DNA from: an uncultured Bacteroidales bacterium
Lineage (GTDB): Bacteria > Bacteroidota > Bacteroidia > Bacteroidales > UBA932
Assembly (NCBI GenBank): GCA_934725575.1
Contig: CAKVCK010000009.1
Coordinates: 1 to 64,000 of the forward strand
Length of the DNA: 64,000 bases
Direction of reading: 5' to 3'
Below are positions 8,685 to 18,308 of the stretch, in pieces. The notes under the pieces were generated by a model, which ran no database searches, had not been told where the DNA came from, and saw only the letters and a program-made list of their open reading frames with translations. Each line of letters starts with the position of its first letter. The stretch's first letter is position 1. The position numbers were made by a program, and so were the translations under genes.

Positions 8685-9644
8685 CTACTCGTCCTTCCCG
8701 AAAAGAGACTTAAGGAGATTGTATAGCCACAACGCAATCCTGTTGGTGCGGATCAGCAGCCCAAGCGCCACATAACCCTCTATCCTGTTCAATCTATGAA
8801 TATTACGGGCTATGTAACCGCTGTTTATCTCCCCGTAGAGGGCGACAAACTCCTTGGCGGTGAGACAACGGAACGCCTTGAGTTTGGCGATTTCCTTCAT
8901 TGTCTCCAGAGAAAGGTTCCGAATCCGTTCATCCCCAGGAGTTTTCTCCAGCATATCGACACATAAACAAATGGATTCCAAACTCTTACGGTATTTCGAG
9001 CGGGTTAGCGCCGACACATTGCTGAAGCGGTCGTAATAGTAATACACGCCTTCGCAAAACGCACACTTGACACCTCGGATGAACAAGGAATGACAGACGA
9101 AGGCATCCTCGGCGACAGTCATCTCCACAGGAAAACACAGACCATCAGCGTCGAACACGGAACGGCGGATAAGCTTGTTCCAAAGCGAGTGGGCCATCCT
9201 GCCTCCCGCGACAGCCTCGGCTATCATCTTCTGTGAATATTCAGGATGACATTGGCGGGAAAGCTCTTTCCGGTCCTTGAAAACTTGATAGAAATCACAA
9301 CAGACCACATCAGCATCCTCGGCCTTAGCGACCTTGTACATCCGCTCAAGCCATTCACTGTCAGCCCAGTCGTCAGAATCTATGTGGATGAAATACTCTC
9401 CTGAAGCCAGATCCATACCGGCCTGTCTGGCCGAGGAGACTCCCCCATTGGGCTTGTGGAGGACCTTCACCCTGGAGTCTCGGGAAGCATATTCATCACA
9501 AATCCTTCCGCTGCTGTCAGTGCTTCCGTCATCGATAAGGATAAGCTCGAAATCCGGCAGGGTCTGCGCCAGAACGCTGTCCACGCTCCGTCGAAGAAAC
9601 CGTTCGGCGTTATAGACCGGGCATATTACAGAAACGTCAGTCAT
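8685..9644 (-). CDS. Glycosyltransferase family 2
   Basis: A 319-residue GT-A glycosyltransferase. The N-terminus DVSVICPVYNAE, then LILIDDGSTDSSG, PNGGVSSARQAG and the metal-binding IDSDDWAD (near residue 95) are classic GT2 signatures. There are no membrane segments, so it acts at the cytoplasmic face. I start at the ATG at 9644; the upstream start at 9650 is a TTG. It overlaps the previous gene by 8 bases, showing translational coupling in a three-gene minus-strand cluster. Donor and acceptor are unknown. Confidence 0.88.
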   Translation of the reverse strand: MTDVSVICPVYNAERFLRRSVDSVLAQTLPDFELILIDDGSTDSSGRICDEYASRDSRVKVLHKPNGGVSSARQAGMDLASGEYFIHIDSDDWADSEWLERMYKVAKAEDADVVCCDFYQVFKDRKELSRQCHPEYSQKMIAEAVAGGRMAHSLWNKLIRRSVFDADGLCFPVEMTVAEDAFVCHSLFIRGVKCAFCEGVYYYYDRFSNVSALTRSKYRKSLESICLCVDMLEKTPGDERIRNLSLETMKEIAKLKAFRCLTAKEFVALYGEINSGYIARNIHRLNRIEGYVALGLLIRTNRIALWLYNLLKSLFGKDE

Positions 9645-10848
9645 CGGCAAGAATTTTATCTATGAGCGACTTCTCCTCCCGGGCAGTGCGCCGCCAGTCA
9701 AACCGGGACAGATCAATGGACTGAGGCTTTCCGGCAAGGCAGCTGGCTATTCTCTCGGCCATTCTGTCAGCAAAGCCTTCTCCAAGCTCCACTGTGAAGG
9801 CCTGGTCCAAGACCTCAGGCACTCCGCCCACACGTGACGCGACCACCTTCGCCCCACACCCTGCGGCCTCGACAATCACCAATGGAAGCCCCTCGTTCCT
9901 GCTCGGCAGCACCAGCACATCAGTGCAATTGAATATCCCAGGCATCATCTCCGGTGGCATATTCCCCCAGAAACGGAAAATCAGCGAGTTGTCTGATTTC
10001 ATCTCTGCCTCTACCTGCGGCCGCAATCCGCCATCTCCCACGACCCAGAACTCAACCTCACCATCAAACTTCTCCCTGACCTTATGGAATATTTCAGGAA
10101 GGCTTCCGACATTTTTCACAGGAAGCATATTCCCGGCGTAAGTAACGGTCCTTTTCCCCTCAACTCCATATTTCCGTCTTAGTTCCAGTCGTTTGGAGTC
10201 CTCATAGCGGAAGAACATCTCGTCACATCCGTTGTAGAGAACCGTCTTGGAGCCCGGACCTATCGCGTCTGATTTCACCATCAGATCACGGCTGACAAAG
10301 CAGTTCATCCAGGCCTCCCGGATAAGCTCAGCTGTCATCTCCTTGATCTGAGGATGCCTGAATGGAGTCGTGTGGATGTCAGAGCCGTGCCACGTGACGT
10401 AGAACGGAATCCCGTACCTACGCTTTGCCTCCAAGGCGATGTAAGCGCCGACAAACGAATGAGCAGCCACGACATCATATTCCTTAAGCAAATCCACATT
10501 CTTTTTCAGGAAACGAGGATAGCCGAGCGGTCTTAGATGAAGTTTGTAGAAGAGAATATGATCCATTATGGAATAATTCTTCCAGATAAGGTTCATCCGT
10601 ATTCCGTTCAGTATCACGGAATCCTGTTTCCGGAGCGTCTTTTCCGGGACCTTTCCTTCTCCCGGAATGTCAAGACAACGGTGTCCAAGGACGGAACTGA
10701 CAAAGGCATCCTGGTAAAGCTGGATGCAGTAAACATCGATTTTCCACCCGGTCAGCTCAGCCAAATGCCTGACTCTGGCGCACTTGGCATTGAACGCTCC
10801 CTTACGGTCGAAAATGTTTTCCTCGAATATTACCGCTATCTTTCTCAT
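9637..10848 (-). CDS. Glycosyltransferase family 4
   Basis: About 403 residues, GT-B fold. The C-terminal nucleotide-sugar domain shows VTYAGNMLPVKNVG and then SRNEGLPLVIVEA with a following GCGAKVVASRVGGVPE, the usual GT4 signature with an E-x7-E pair. An alternative ATG lies four codons upstream at 10860; the start at 10848 gives the family-like N-terminus MRKIAVIFEEN. It sits between the epimerase and the GT2 gene. Confidence 0.87.
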   Translation of the reverse strand: MRKIAVIFEENIFDRKGAFNAKCARVRHLAELTGWKIDVYCIQLYQDAFVSSVLGHRCLDIPGEGKVPEKTLRKQDSVILNGIRMNLIWKNYSIMDHILFYKLHLRPLGYPRFLKKNVDLLKEYDVVAAHSFVGAYIALEAKRRYGIPFYVTWHGSDIHTTPFRHPQIKEMTAELIREAWMNCFVSRDLMVKSDAIGPGSKTVLYNGCDEMFFRYEDSKRLELRRKYGVEGKRTVTYAGNMLPVKNVGSLPEIFHKVREKFDGEVEFWVVGDGGLRPQVEAEMKSDNSLIFRFWGNMPPEMMPGIFNCTDVLVLPSRNEGLPLVIVEAAGCGAKVVASRVGGVPEVLDQAFTVELGEGFADRMAERIASCLAGKPQSIDLSRFDWRRTAREEKSLIDKILADD

Positions 10849-10877
10849 TATGGCTGCCATTAGTCCCGGACCGGGTT

Positions 10878-11906
10878 TTATTTCAACGGATTAAGATCGC
10901 TCTTGTACCATTCCATAAACCTGGATATTCCTTCGTGAAGGCTCGTGCTTGGCTTGTAGCCGAGTTCTGTCTCAAGCTTGGTGGTGTCGGCGTTGGTCTG
11001 ATAGACATCACCGGCCTGCATCGGTAGGAATATTTTCTGAGCCGGCTTGCCGTAGGCCCGCTCGATCTCGCTGATGAAATCCATCAGTCTGACAGGGTGG
11101 GAACAGCCGATGTTATACACTTTCGCCGGGACTCCGTGGGCGCATTCCTCAGCCTTCGGGGCATGGTCAATCACACGGATCGTTCCTTCCACGATGTCAT
11201 CCACATAGGTGAAATCACGGATCATGTCTCCGTTGTTGAACACCTTGATAGGTTCACCTTTGGCTATGGCCGAAGCGAAAAGCATCGGGGACATGTCCGG
11301 ACGGCCCCACGGGCCATAGACGGTGAAAAAGCGAAGTCCGGTGGAGGCGAAGCCGTAGAGTTTTGAATATGAATGGGCCATCAGCTCGTTAGCCTTCTTG
11401 GTGGCCCCATAGAGGCTCACAGGGCAGTCAGCCTTGTCATCCTCCGAGAACGGCACCTTCTCGTTGAGCCCGTAGATCGAGCTTGATGAAGCATAGACCA
11501 GATGCCCCACACCGAAGTTGCGGCATGCCTCAAGAATATTCAGGAATCCGTGCAGGTTGCTCTCAAGATAGACGTAAGGGTTTGTGATTGAATATCTCAC
11601 CCCTGCCTGGGCGGCCAGATTCACGACCCTGTCGAATTTTTCATTCTCAAAGAGTGAGTCCAATGCGGCCTTGTCGCAGATTGACATTTTCACGAAACGG
11701 CAGTTCGGGGACTTTGCGCTCACGGCCACGGAACCGCCCTCGAAAGGCCCGTCGAAGCCGTTCTCCTTAAGCCTTCCGTACTTAAGACGTACATCATAAT
11801 AGTCATTGATGTTGTCAAGTCCGACAACTTCGTCACCTCTTTCCGCAAGCCTGGCCATCAGCCTTGAGCCGATGAATCCGGCTGCGCCTGTCACTAGTAT
11901 CTTCAT
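10878..11906 (-). CDS. UDP-glucuronate 4-epimerase-like NAD-dependent epimerase
   Basis: A 342-residue extended short-chain dehydrogenase. The NAD site is VTGAAGFIGSRL at residues 4-15, the active site is S...YGATK near 159-163, and LDNINDYYDVRLK is a marker of UDP-glucuronate 4-epimerases (CapI/GAE type), which supply UDP-galacturonate to capsule or O-antigen. I use the ATG at 11906; the longer reading has 24 unrelated upstream residues. It leads the minus-strand glycosyltransferase cluster. Confidence 0.85.
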   Translation of the reverse strand: MKILVTGAAGFIGSRLMARLAERGDEVVGLDNINDYYDVRLKYGRLKENGFDGPFEGGSVAVSAKSPNCRFVKMSICDKAALDSLFENEKFDRVVNLAAQAGVRYSITNPYVYLESNLHGFLNILEACRNFGVGHLVYASSSSIYGLNEKVPFSEDDKADCPVSLYGATKKANELMAHSYSKLYGFASTGLRFFTVYGPWGRPDMSPMLFASAIAKGEPIKVFNNGDMIRDFTYVDDIVEGTIRVIDHAPKAEECAHGVPAKVYNIGCSHPVRLMDFISEIERAYGKPAQKIFLPMQAGDVYQTNADTTKLETELGYKPSTSLHEGISRFMEWYKSDLNPLK

Positions 11907-12054
11907 AAAAACTATAATTGTTTGTAAATCATTCAACAAAGGCCGGCACAACCACACGGTCATGCCAAATGCCCTCAAAATTACGAAGATACAAAGAATT
12001 AACGAGATTTCGTGAAGTTTTGGCCAGAATAATGCCCCAACGCACAGACTGCCA

Positions 12055-12765
12055 TCATTTGTGATAGACCCAGTCAGGGTAGCCGATCTTGGATTCCAAG
12101 GACGCGATGTCGGAGGCGCGCCTGCTAATGTAGGAGGACGGTTTGCCGGCGTTACGTTTCTGCGGATTAGGAAGGCAGGCGGCGATCAGGCAGGATTGGC
12201 GACGGGTAAGTTTCGCGGCGGAAGTTCCGAAATGATGCTCCGCGGCGGCCTCGACCCCGAATATTCCCTTGCCCATCTCAGCTACATTCAGGTAAACCTC
12301 CATAATTCTTTCCTTGCTCCAAAGGAACTCGATCAGAACCGTGAAATAAGCCTCGAAGCCTTTGCGCACCATCGATCTGTGCGGAAGCAGGAACACATTC
12401 TTCGCCGTCTGCTGAGAGATAGTGCTTCCGCCCCTGCGGCGCTTGCCGCTTTCATATTCCTTTTGAGCCTGCTTGATCGCCTTCCAGTCGAAGCCGCTGT
12501 GCTTGTCAAAAAGGTTGTCCTCGCTGGCGATCACGGCGCGGGCCATCTCGGGAGAGATCCTCTTGTACGGCACCCAAGTCTTATGAATATGATAGTTCTT
12601 GTCTCCGCGGTACTCTATCGTCCTTTGGATCATCAGAGGGGTGACATAGACCGGACACCATCTCAGGATAAGCGCCCACAGGAAAGTCAGCACGAAGAAT
12701 GCCAACGGCAGCCTGATCAGAAGCAGCCTTGACAATCGTCCCAGCAATGTTCGGTTCTTACTCAT
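12055..12765 (-). CDS. mtgA: Monofunctional biosynthetic peptidoglycan transglycosylase
   Basis: A 236-residue GT51 enzyme that polymerises lipid II glycan strands. One N-terminal membrane anchor (about residues 13-33) is followed by IASEDNLFDKHSGFDW with the catalytic Glu, then GGSTISQQTAKN, KRK-type basic residues, and EVYLNVAEMGKGIFGVEAAA. There is no transpeptidase domain, so it is monofunctional. The start overlaps the end of the upstream gene by 8 bases and falls within a GAATATG. Confidence 0.93.
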   Translation of the reverse strand: MSKNRTLLGRLSRLLLIRLPLAFFVLTFLWALILRWCPVYVTPLMIQRTIEYRGDKNYHIHKTWVPYKRISPEMARAVIASEDNLFDKHSGFDWKAIKQAQKEYESGKRRRGGSTISQQTAKNVFLLPHRSMVRKGFEAYFTVLIEFLWSKERIMEVYLNVAEMGKGIFGVEAAAEHHFGTSAAKLTRRQSCLIAACLPNPQKRNAGKPSSYISRRASDIASLESKIGYPDWVYHK

Positions 12766-13225
12766 ATTCAGTCAGTTTCAGTCTAAATTTCAGACTTCGG
12801 CCTCCGTTCGGGAAAACCTTGTCTTCTTCCTGCGAGAATCCCAGCTTACGATAGACATCCCCGTCTGACCAAGATGCGTCGGCATAACTCATCACATCGT
12901 CCGGCTCCACATCATCGATGAACGCCTTCAGAAGCTTGCCCATCCCGCCATCCACACCGATTCCTTCAAGAGAGGCGTACCGGATCCATTCACAGGAGCG
13001 GATGTCGCGATCGCCCTTCCGCCATATTCTCGGAGCTGAGAAGCCGGCGACGGCGACCAGTGTGCCTGAAGGAATATCCTCGCCTCGGATGACGTACAGG
13101 CCATAGAGGTGGCGGCATCGGGTGTAGCCCAAACGGTGAAAGGATTGAAGGAACGGTTCGGCGACCGTCCTGTCAATCCTTCGCACCTCGCAGTTGCGGG
13201 CGTATATCCGTTTCAGGCCGTCCAA
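12758..13225 (-). CDS. GNAT-like protein with a TTG start
   Basis: 155 residues. The centre and end (CEWIRYASLEGIGVDGGMGKLLKAFI, here split: CEWIRYASLEG then GGMGKLLKAFI) and YADASWSDGDVYRKLGF resemble a GNAT-like domain seen in phage Mom-type and homing-endonuclease-associated proteins. The function is unknown. The only start near the N-terminus is TTG at 13225, three bases after the purC stop, which is also an in-frame stop for this gene; no ATG lies close by. It overlaps mtgA. Confidence 0.65.
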   Translation of the reverse strand: MDGLKRIYARNCEVRRIDRTVAEPFLQSFHRLGYTRCRHLYGLYVIRGEDIPSGTLVAVAGFSAPRIWRKGDRDIRSCEWIRYASLEGIGVDGGMGKLLKAFIDDVEPDDVMSYADASWSDGDVYRKLGFSQEEDKVFPNGGRSLKFRLKLTEYE

Positions 13226-13228
13226 TGG

Positions 13229-14170
13229 TTATTTCAGCCCCTCAAGGCAAGCCTTGACGTTGGCCTCGATGGCCTCGGCGGAATATTCAGTCCTCTCGAA
13301 GCGGTCACCGGTGATGTGCTCGTAAAGCTCGATGTAACGGTCTGAGATCCCAGCCACAACCTCCGGAGTCATCTCCGGAACCTTCTGTCCTTCCTGTCCC
13401 TGGAAACCGTTGGCCATCAGCCACTCACGGACAAACTCCTTGGAAAGCTGCTTCTGATGCTCACCCTTGGCGAGCCTTTCCTCGTAGCCCTCGGCGTAGA
13501 AATAACGCGAGGAGTCAGGAGTGTGCACCTCGTCCATCAGATAGATCTGACCGTCCTTCTTGCCGAACTCGTACTTGGTGTCCACCAGAATCAGTCCGTG
13601 CTGAGCCGCGATCTCGCATCCACGCTTGTAGATGGCCCTTGTGTAAGCCTCAAGCTTCTCGTAATCCTCACGTCCGACAAGCCCCTGGGCGATGATCTCT
13701 TCCTTGGAGATGTCCTCGTCGTGTCCCTCGGCGGCCTTTGATGTCGGGGTCACAAGCGGCTCCGGGAACTTCTGGTTCTCGACCATCCCGTCCGGCATCG
13801 GAACTCCGCAGATGGTCCTCTTTCCGGCCTTGTACTCTCTCCAGGCGTGTCCGGCGAGGTAGCCCCTGATGACCATCTCGACCTTGAACGGCTCACATTT
13901 GTAGCCAACGGTGACAGCCGGATCCGGCACGGCTACCTTCCAGTTAGGAAGAATGTCAGCCGTAGCGTCAAGGAACTTGGCCGCGATGCGGTTCAGCACC
14001 TGTCCTTTGTACGGAACTCCCTCAGGCAGAACGACATCAAACGCTGAAATCCTGTCCGTAACAACCATCACGAGATACTTTCCGTCAATGTCGTAGACAT
14101 CACGTACCTTACCGACGTACTTTCCAACCTGTCCCGGCAAGTTGAAATCGGTTTTTACAATCGCTTTCAT
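13229..14170 (-). CDS. purC: Phosphoribosylaminoimidazole-succinocarboxamide synthase
   Basis: A 313-residue SAICAR synthetase, which ligates aspartate to CAIR in purine synthesis. Signatures: GKVRDVYDIDGKYLVMVVTDR (quoted as GKVRDVYD then VVTDRISAFD), VEMVIRGYLAGHAWREY, LVDTKYEFGKKDGQIYL and DEVHTPDSSRY. The length matches the longer eukaryote-like form common in Bacteroidota. A -7-like TAAATTTG lies on the minus strand at 14254-14247, without a clear -33 element. Confidence 0.95.
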   Translation of the reverse strand: MKAIVKTDFNLPGQVGKYVGKVRDVYDIDGKYLVMVVTDRISAFDVVLPEGVPYKGQVLNRIAAKFLDATADILPNWKVAVPDPAVTVGYKCEPFKVEMVIRGYLAGHAWREYKAGKRTICGVPMPDGMVENQKFPEPLVTPTSKAAEGHDEDISKEEIIAQGLVGREDYEKLEAYTRAIYKRGCEIAAQHGLILVDTKYEFGKKDGQIYLMDEVHTPDSSRYFYAEGYEERLAKGEHQKQLSKEFVREWLMANGFQGQEGQKVPEMTPEVVAGISDRYIELYEHITGDRFERTEYSAEAIEANVKACLEGLK

Positions 14171-14251
14171 ATCAATTGAATTAAGTTCGACTTACTACCA
14201 ACGTACACTGGATCAGCGAAGGCACACGCCTCACCTTTCCAAGCCGCAAAT

Positions 14252-14716
14252 TTAACTATTCTTCTTCAAAATCTCATCCACCACGGGGGCTATCTTTTCA
14301 TATTCATAGCCTCTTGTCAACCCGAATTTGATCAGTTTGAACTTTTCCTGCGGATCTCCCTTCAGCGCACGGTACTTTGCCTCAAGCACCGAGACCATCC
14401 TGCCGTCGGCCTCTTCGGGATCAACCTCCTTCAACGCCTCGGAGATCACGGCCTTGGATATTCCTTTGGCAGTGAGCGCGAAAGAGATCTTCACAGGTCC
14501 CCACCCCGACAGGCGGGCCTTCTCCCTCGCGAATGCGGCGGCATATCTCGAATCATCGACAAAACGATCCTCGACAAGCGACGCGACCAATCTCTCCGCG
14601 GCGTCCTTGTCCCCTTCAAAGGCGGTCAAAGCTTTTCTGAATATGTCCGAGCGGCAATATTCCCTTTTCACACATTGGGCCTGAAGCCTGTCCAGCACTT
14701 TCGCGAAATCCTCCAT
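14252..14716 (-). CDS. recX: Regulatory protein RecX
   Basis: A 154-residue RecX-family protein, which modulates RecA filaments. The three-helix repeats are visible: EYCRSDIFRKAL, LVEDRFVDDSRYAAAFAREK, then GPVKISFALTAKGISKAVI and LIKFGLTRGYEYEKI. The start at 14716 is an ATG inside GGAATATG; the longer reading begins at a TTG inside the patatin gene. It is not next to recA, which lies 3.6 kb away on the other strand, and follows the patatin gene after 4 bases. Confidence 0.87.
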   Translation of the reverse strand: MEDFAKVLDRLQAQCVKREYCRSDIFRKALTAFEGDKDAAERLVASLVEDRFVDDSRYAAAFAREKARLSGWGPVKISFALTAKGISKAVISEALKEVDPEEADGRMVSVLEAKYRALKGDPQEKFKLIKFGLTRGYEYEKIAPVVDEILKKNS

Positions 14717-14720
14717 ATTC

Positions 14721-17144
14721 CTAAAAATCAAATCCAAGGCTCAGGTACAGCCCCACATTGTGCGTGTAGCTTGACCAGTGCACGTTAAGGCTTAACGGTC
14801 CCACGATCGAGTTGTAGGTGTACTGAAGGCCGCAGCCAAGATATCCGGCCACATCCTCGTTCCAATTCTTGAAGGCGGAGATCTCATCGCAGGACAGGGC
14901 ATAGTTGGCGATCGCTGTCAAGTAGTTGTTCTTGAGCAGTTTGACGCGCCAGTCCGCCCTTGCCACGCCGAGTATCTTCTGCATAGCGGCGGCGTTGTTG
15001 ATTCCGATGAACGGAATCTGCTGGTCCAGATACCTGCCGGCCATACTTCCGCCGATAGTGTTTGTGAAAGGAACAGGGACCTCGTCACCAAGAAGATACC
15101 GGATGTTCACAGACGGAATGAAAGCGAACCTGTCGCCGCCGACAACCTGTTTGGCATCCAATGTAAATGCGTGGAAGTTATTGAATTTCTGCGGTCCGCC
15201 GCCGAACACCCAGTCGTAAGAGAGACCGAAGGACTTTCCTTTTGTCGGAATGTAGGCGTTGTCGAAAGAATCCTTGCGGGCGTTGAAGAAGAACGTGACA
15301 TAATCATTGGACAACTGGTTGACGTCATAGTCTCCGAAAGCCTGCTCAGCCATCACGGAATTGACGTTGTAGTAGTCGTTCCTGAAGCCCGTCTTGAGGA
15401 AGAAAGTGGACCACTTGATGTTTGACAGGAATATCTCCTGACGCACATCAAGAAAGTTGATCCTGAACCTGTTGTCGCCGATGCTGAACGTGTTCCTGTC
15501 GGTGTACCTCACTCCGGCCATCACATTGAACGACATACCTTTGGGAGAGATGTACGAATATGTCAGACTGGCGTTCGGGTTGGTTCCTACCTTTCCGGTA
15601 AAGTCCAGAGACGAGCCCTGGATCTTGTGCACGCCCACGCCGAGGTTGACAAGCACGGACACGATCTCCTCCGTGTCGAAGCGTCCGCCGAGTCCAAGCT
15701 GGCAGATCGGTCCCCGCTTGCAGTTGAACCTCAACCGGTAAGGTTCCTCGTCCCCGAGAAGCTCGTAATTCACATAGTCGAAAGCGTTGGTTCCGAATAT
15801 CGTGGCCACGGCGTCCTCTATCTCGGCGTTCCCCATCCTGGAACCTGCGCCGACCTTGATCTTGTTCATCAGGTACAGGCTTTCCTTGTCGTCAACGCCG
15901 GCGATCTCCACACCGGAGACAAGCACTTTCCGAAGCCGGATGTCATCGGCCGGGTCATTGTGGAAGACAGTCCTGTCGGATCCAACGACAGCCTTTATCG
16001 AATCCAGCTTGGCGGCCACGGCGAGGGCGGCCTGGTAGCCCCTGTTGATGATCGTGTCGATGCTCCTGTCGTCAAAGCTGAGCATATTGAACTCGTGCAG
16101 GTCAGGCTTGATGTTGACATCCGGGATGTCGATGTTGGACTCGAATGACGTGCGACCCAGCATATCGATGCCTGTGTTGATGATGTCCGCCAGATTGTTG
16201 ATCTCATTATAGTTTTTGTAGCCTTCCGACAGGTTCACCCCGATCACTATGTCCGCCCCGACCTTCTTCGCGAGGTCAGTCGGATAGTTATTCCTCATTC
16301 CGCCGTCCACCAGCACCATTCCGTCCACCCTGACCGGAGCGAAAAGTCCCGGAATCGACATCGTGGAACGGAGAGCGGTGTTGAGCTTGCCCTCGGTCCA
16401 GATCTTGGCCGTTCCGGAAACAAGATCCGTGGCCACACAAAGGAACGGGATAGGAAGGTCGTAGAAATCAGTCTCATCCTGATAGCCGACTGAAAGCGAG
16501 CTGAATATGTTGTTGACATTCTGGCCATAGACCATTCCGGAAGGAAGGCTGCCCAGAAGGTTGTCCTTCACCATATTCGTGGCGTCCGCCTCACCCGCGC
16601 CGAAATGGATGTCATCCACCCTGCGGGTATATTGCTGGTCAGACTCAATTTTCCGCATATAGTCCTTCTTGTCGTACAGGAACGGGAAGGACAGCACATA
16701 TTTCTCCTTATATTTGATCGCTGAATATGACAGATAATCCCTTGGAACCTTGTCGCTCAGGGCCATATCCCAGTCTATCCCCCGGATAATGGAATCCAGC
16801 TGCTCGGCCTCGTAGCCCAAGGCGTAGATGCCTCCGACAAGGCCTCCCATACTGGTTCCCATCACGACATCAACAGGCATTCCGATAGACTCAAGGTATT
16901 TGATCACACCGACGTGGGCCGCGCCTTTCGCACCGCCACCGCTGAGCACCAAAGCCACGGTCGGACGATGACGCACCGTTCTGATCGAGTCCAGTTTACG
17001 TTTGATTTTCTCGACTCTGAGATCCTTAGCCTCACGCCTGCTGTCCAGCACAGAATGCGGGACCTGGGCAGCGGCCGAGAACACCGATGCGGCCATCACG
17101 GCCAACGATGCCATTATCCTTCTGATTCTCGTTTCCATAGTCAT
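14721..17144 (-). CDS. Patatin-like phospholipase with POTRA and outer-membrane barrel (PlpD-like)
   Basis: An 807-residue protein of the type Vd autotransporter/surface-antigen class. A signal peptide (about 1-26) is followed by a patatin domain at about 60-300 with the oxyanion loop LSGGGAKGAAHVG, nucleophile GTSMGG and the catalytic Asp in VDGGMRNNYP. A single POTRA-like region (about 390-465) precedes a 16-strand-type barrel of the Omp85/bacterial surface antigen family, ending LYLSLGFDF. It probably hydrolyses phospholipids at the cell surface. A second ATG lies two codons downstream at 17138. Confidence 0.9.
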   Translation of the reverse strand: MTMETRIRRIMASLAVMAASVFSAAAQVPHSVLDSRREAKDLRVEKIKRKLDSIRTVRHRPTVALVLSGGGAKGAAHVGVIKYLESIGMPVDVVMGTSMGGLVGGIYALGYEAEQLDSIIRGIDWDMALSDKVPRDYLSYSAIKYKEKYVLSFPFLYDKKDYMRKIESDQQYTRRVDDIHFGAGEADATNMVKDNLLGSLPSGMVYGQNVNNIFSSLSVGYQDETDFYDLPIPFLCVATDLVSGTAKIWTEGKLNTALRSTMSIPGLFAPVRVDGMVLVDGGMRNNYPTDLAKKVGADIVIGVNLSEGYKNYNEINNLADIINTGIDMLGRTSFESNIDIPDVNIKPDLHEFNMLSFDDRSIDTIINRGYQAALAVAAKLDSIKAVVGSDRTVFHNDPADDIRLRKVLVSGVEIAGVDDKESLYLMNKIKVGAGSRMGNAEIEDAVATIFGTNAFDYVNYELLGDEEPYRLRFNCKRGPICQLGLGGRFDTEEIVSVLVNLGVGVHKIQGSSLDFTGKVGTNPNASLTYSYISPKGMSFNVMAGVRYTDRNTFSIGDNRFRINFLDVRQEIFLSNIKWSTFFLKTGFRNDYYNVNSVMAEQAFGDYDVNQLSNDYVTFFFNARKDSFDNAYIPTKGKSFGLSYDWVFGGGPQKFNNFHAFTLDAKQVVGGDRFAFIPSVNIRYLLGDEVPVPFTNTIGGSMAGRYLDQQIPFIGINNAAAMQKILGVARADWRVKLLKNNYLTAIANYALSCDEISAFKNWNEDVAGYLGCGLQYTYNSIVGPLSLNVHWSSYTHNVGLYLSLGFDF

Positions 17145-17162
17145 TCACAGATTTTATCATAT

Positions 17163-18191
17163 TCATTTGTTCCTATGCTCGCCGGCAAGCATTCCGCAGG
17201 CGGCAAGTATGTCCTCTCCTCTGGAAGCCCTTATCGTACAGGTGATTCCGTGGTTGGAAAGCCTATCCCTGAAGCGTTCCATAATGATCTGCGGAGTCGT
17301 CTCGAACGGAGCGTCCGGGATCTTGTGGAAGCGGATCAGGTTGACCCTGCACTCCAGTCCGCGAAGCAGCCGGATAAGAGCGTCGGCGTGACGTTTGTCA
17401 TCGTTCAGACCGGCGAACATTGTATATTCAAAGCTCACTCTGCGCTGGCCTGTGAAGTCATATTCACGGATCATTTCGATCACCTCCTGCACCGGCCACG
17501 CCTTTTGCACCGGCATCATCTCCGCCCTTTCGTCCGGGAACGGGTTGTGGAGGCTGACGGCGAGGTGGCAGCGGGTGGATTCAAGGTATTTCCTCAGGTT
17601 CGGGAGGACTCCGATGGTCGAAAGGGTGACGCGCTTCGGGCTCCAGCCGAATCCCCAGTCTGCGGTCAGCACCTCGATCGCCCTCATCACATTGCCGAAG
17701 TTGTCCAGCGGCTCGCCCATCCCCATAAAGACGGCGTTCGTCAGCTCCGCGGCCTCGTCGATGGCGATGAACTGGGAAAGGATGTCCGCCGCGGTGAGGT
17801 TTCCGTGGAATCCCTGGCGTCCGGTCATACAGAAGCGGCAGCCCATCCGGCAACCTGCCTGCGAGGAGACGCAGAGGGTTTTCCTGTCCTCATCGGGGAT
17901 CATCACAGCCTCGACGGCATTGCCCTCCCCCACCGGGAAAAGGTATTTCTTCGTGCCGTCAGACGAGACCTGGCAAGCCGACGGCAAGGTCACACCGAGG
18001 GAATATTCCTTCTTGAGTCTCTCGCGTCCAACCTTTGAGATGTTGGTCATCTCGTCTATGCTGCGGACCTTGCGCCCGTACATCCACTGAGCGATCTGCT
18101 TGCCGGTAAAGGCAGGCAGACCCACTTTCAAAGCTATTTCCTTCAGTTCGTCAGGGGTCTTTCCCAACAATTGCTCACGCATAACTTCCAT
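17163..18191 (-). CDS. rlmN: Dual-specificity rRNA/tRNA methyltransferase RlmN
   Basis: A 342-residue radical-SAM enzyme that methylates A2503 of 23S rRNA and A37 of some tRNAs. The Cys triad CRMGCRFC lies near residues 114-121, followed by TGRQGFHGNL, NAVFMGMGEPLDN and the C-terminal ASRGEDILAACGML with the resolving cysteine. A second ATG at 18182 is possible. It is divergent from recA; a TAAATTTG -7-like element lies at 18215-18208 on the minus strand. Confidence 0.95.
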   Translation of the reverse strand: MEVMREQLLGKTPDELKEIALKVGLPAFTGKQIAQWMYGRKVRSIDEMTNISKVGRERLKKEYSLGVTLPSACQVSSDGTKKYLFPVGEGNAVEAVMIPDEDRKTLCVSSQAGCRMGCRFCMTGRQGFHGNLTAADILSQFIAIDEAAELTNAVFMGMGEPLDNFGNVMRAIEVLTADWGFGWSPKRVTLSTIGVLPNLRKYLESTRCHLAVSLHNPFPDERAEMMPVQKAWPVQEVIEMIREYDFTGQRRVSFEYTMFAGLNDDKRHADALIRLLRGLECRVNLIRFHKIPDAPFETTPQIIMERFRDRLSNHGITCTIRASRGEDILAACGMLAGEHRNK

Positions 18192-18248
18192 ATTGAATTT
18201 TCTACTACAAATTTAGTGAAAAATAACGCCGGATTGGCCGTAATTTTA

Positions 18249-18256
18249 TATCTTTG
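18249..18256 (+). promoter_or_regulatory. -7-like element upstream of recA
   Basis: TATCTTTG matches TAnnTTTG and lies 53 bases before the recA start. I found no matching -33 TTTG at the expected distance, so the promoter call is tentative. Confidence 0.4.
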
Positions 18257-18308
18257 TCACAAAGGCGACATCTTTTCGCCCAAATTAACAAACTATTTAT
18301 TTAACATT

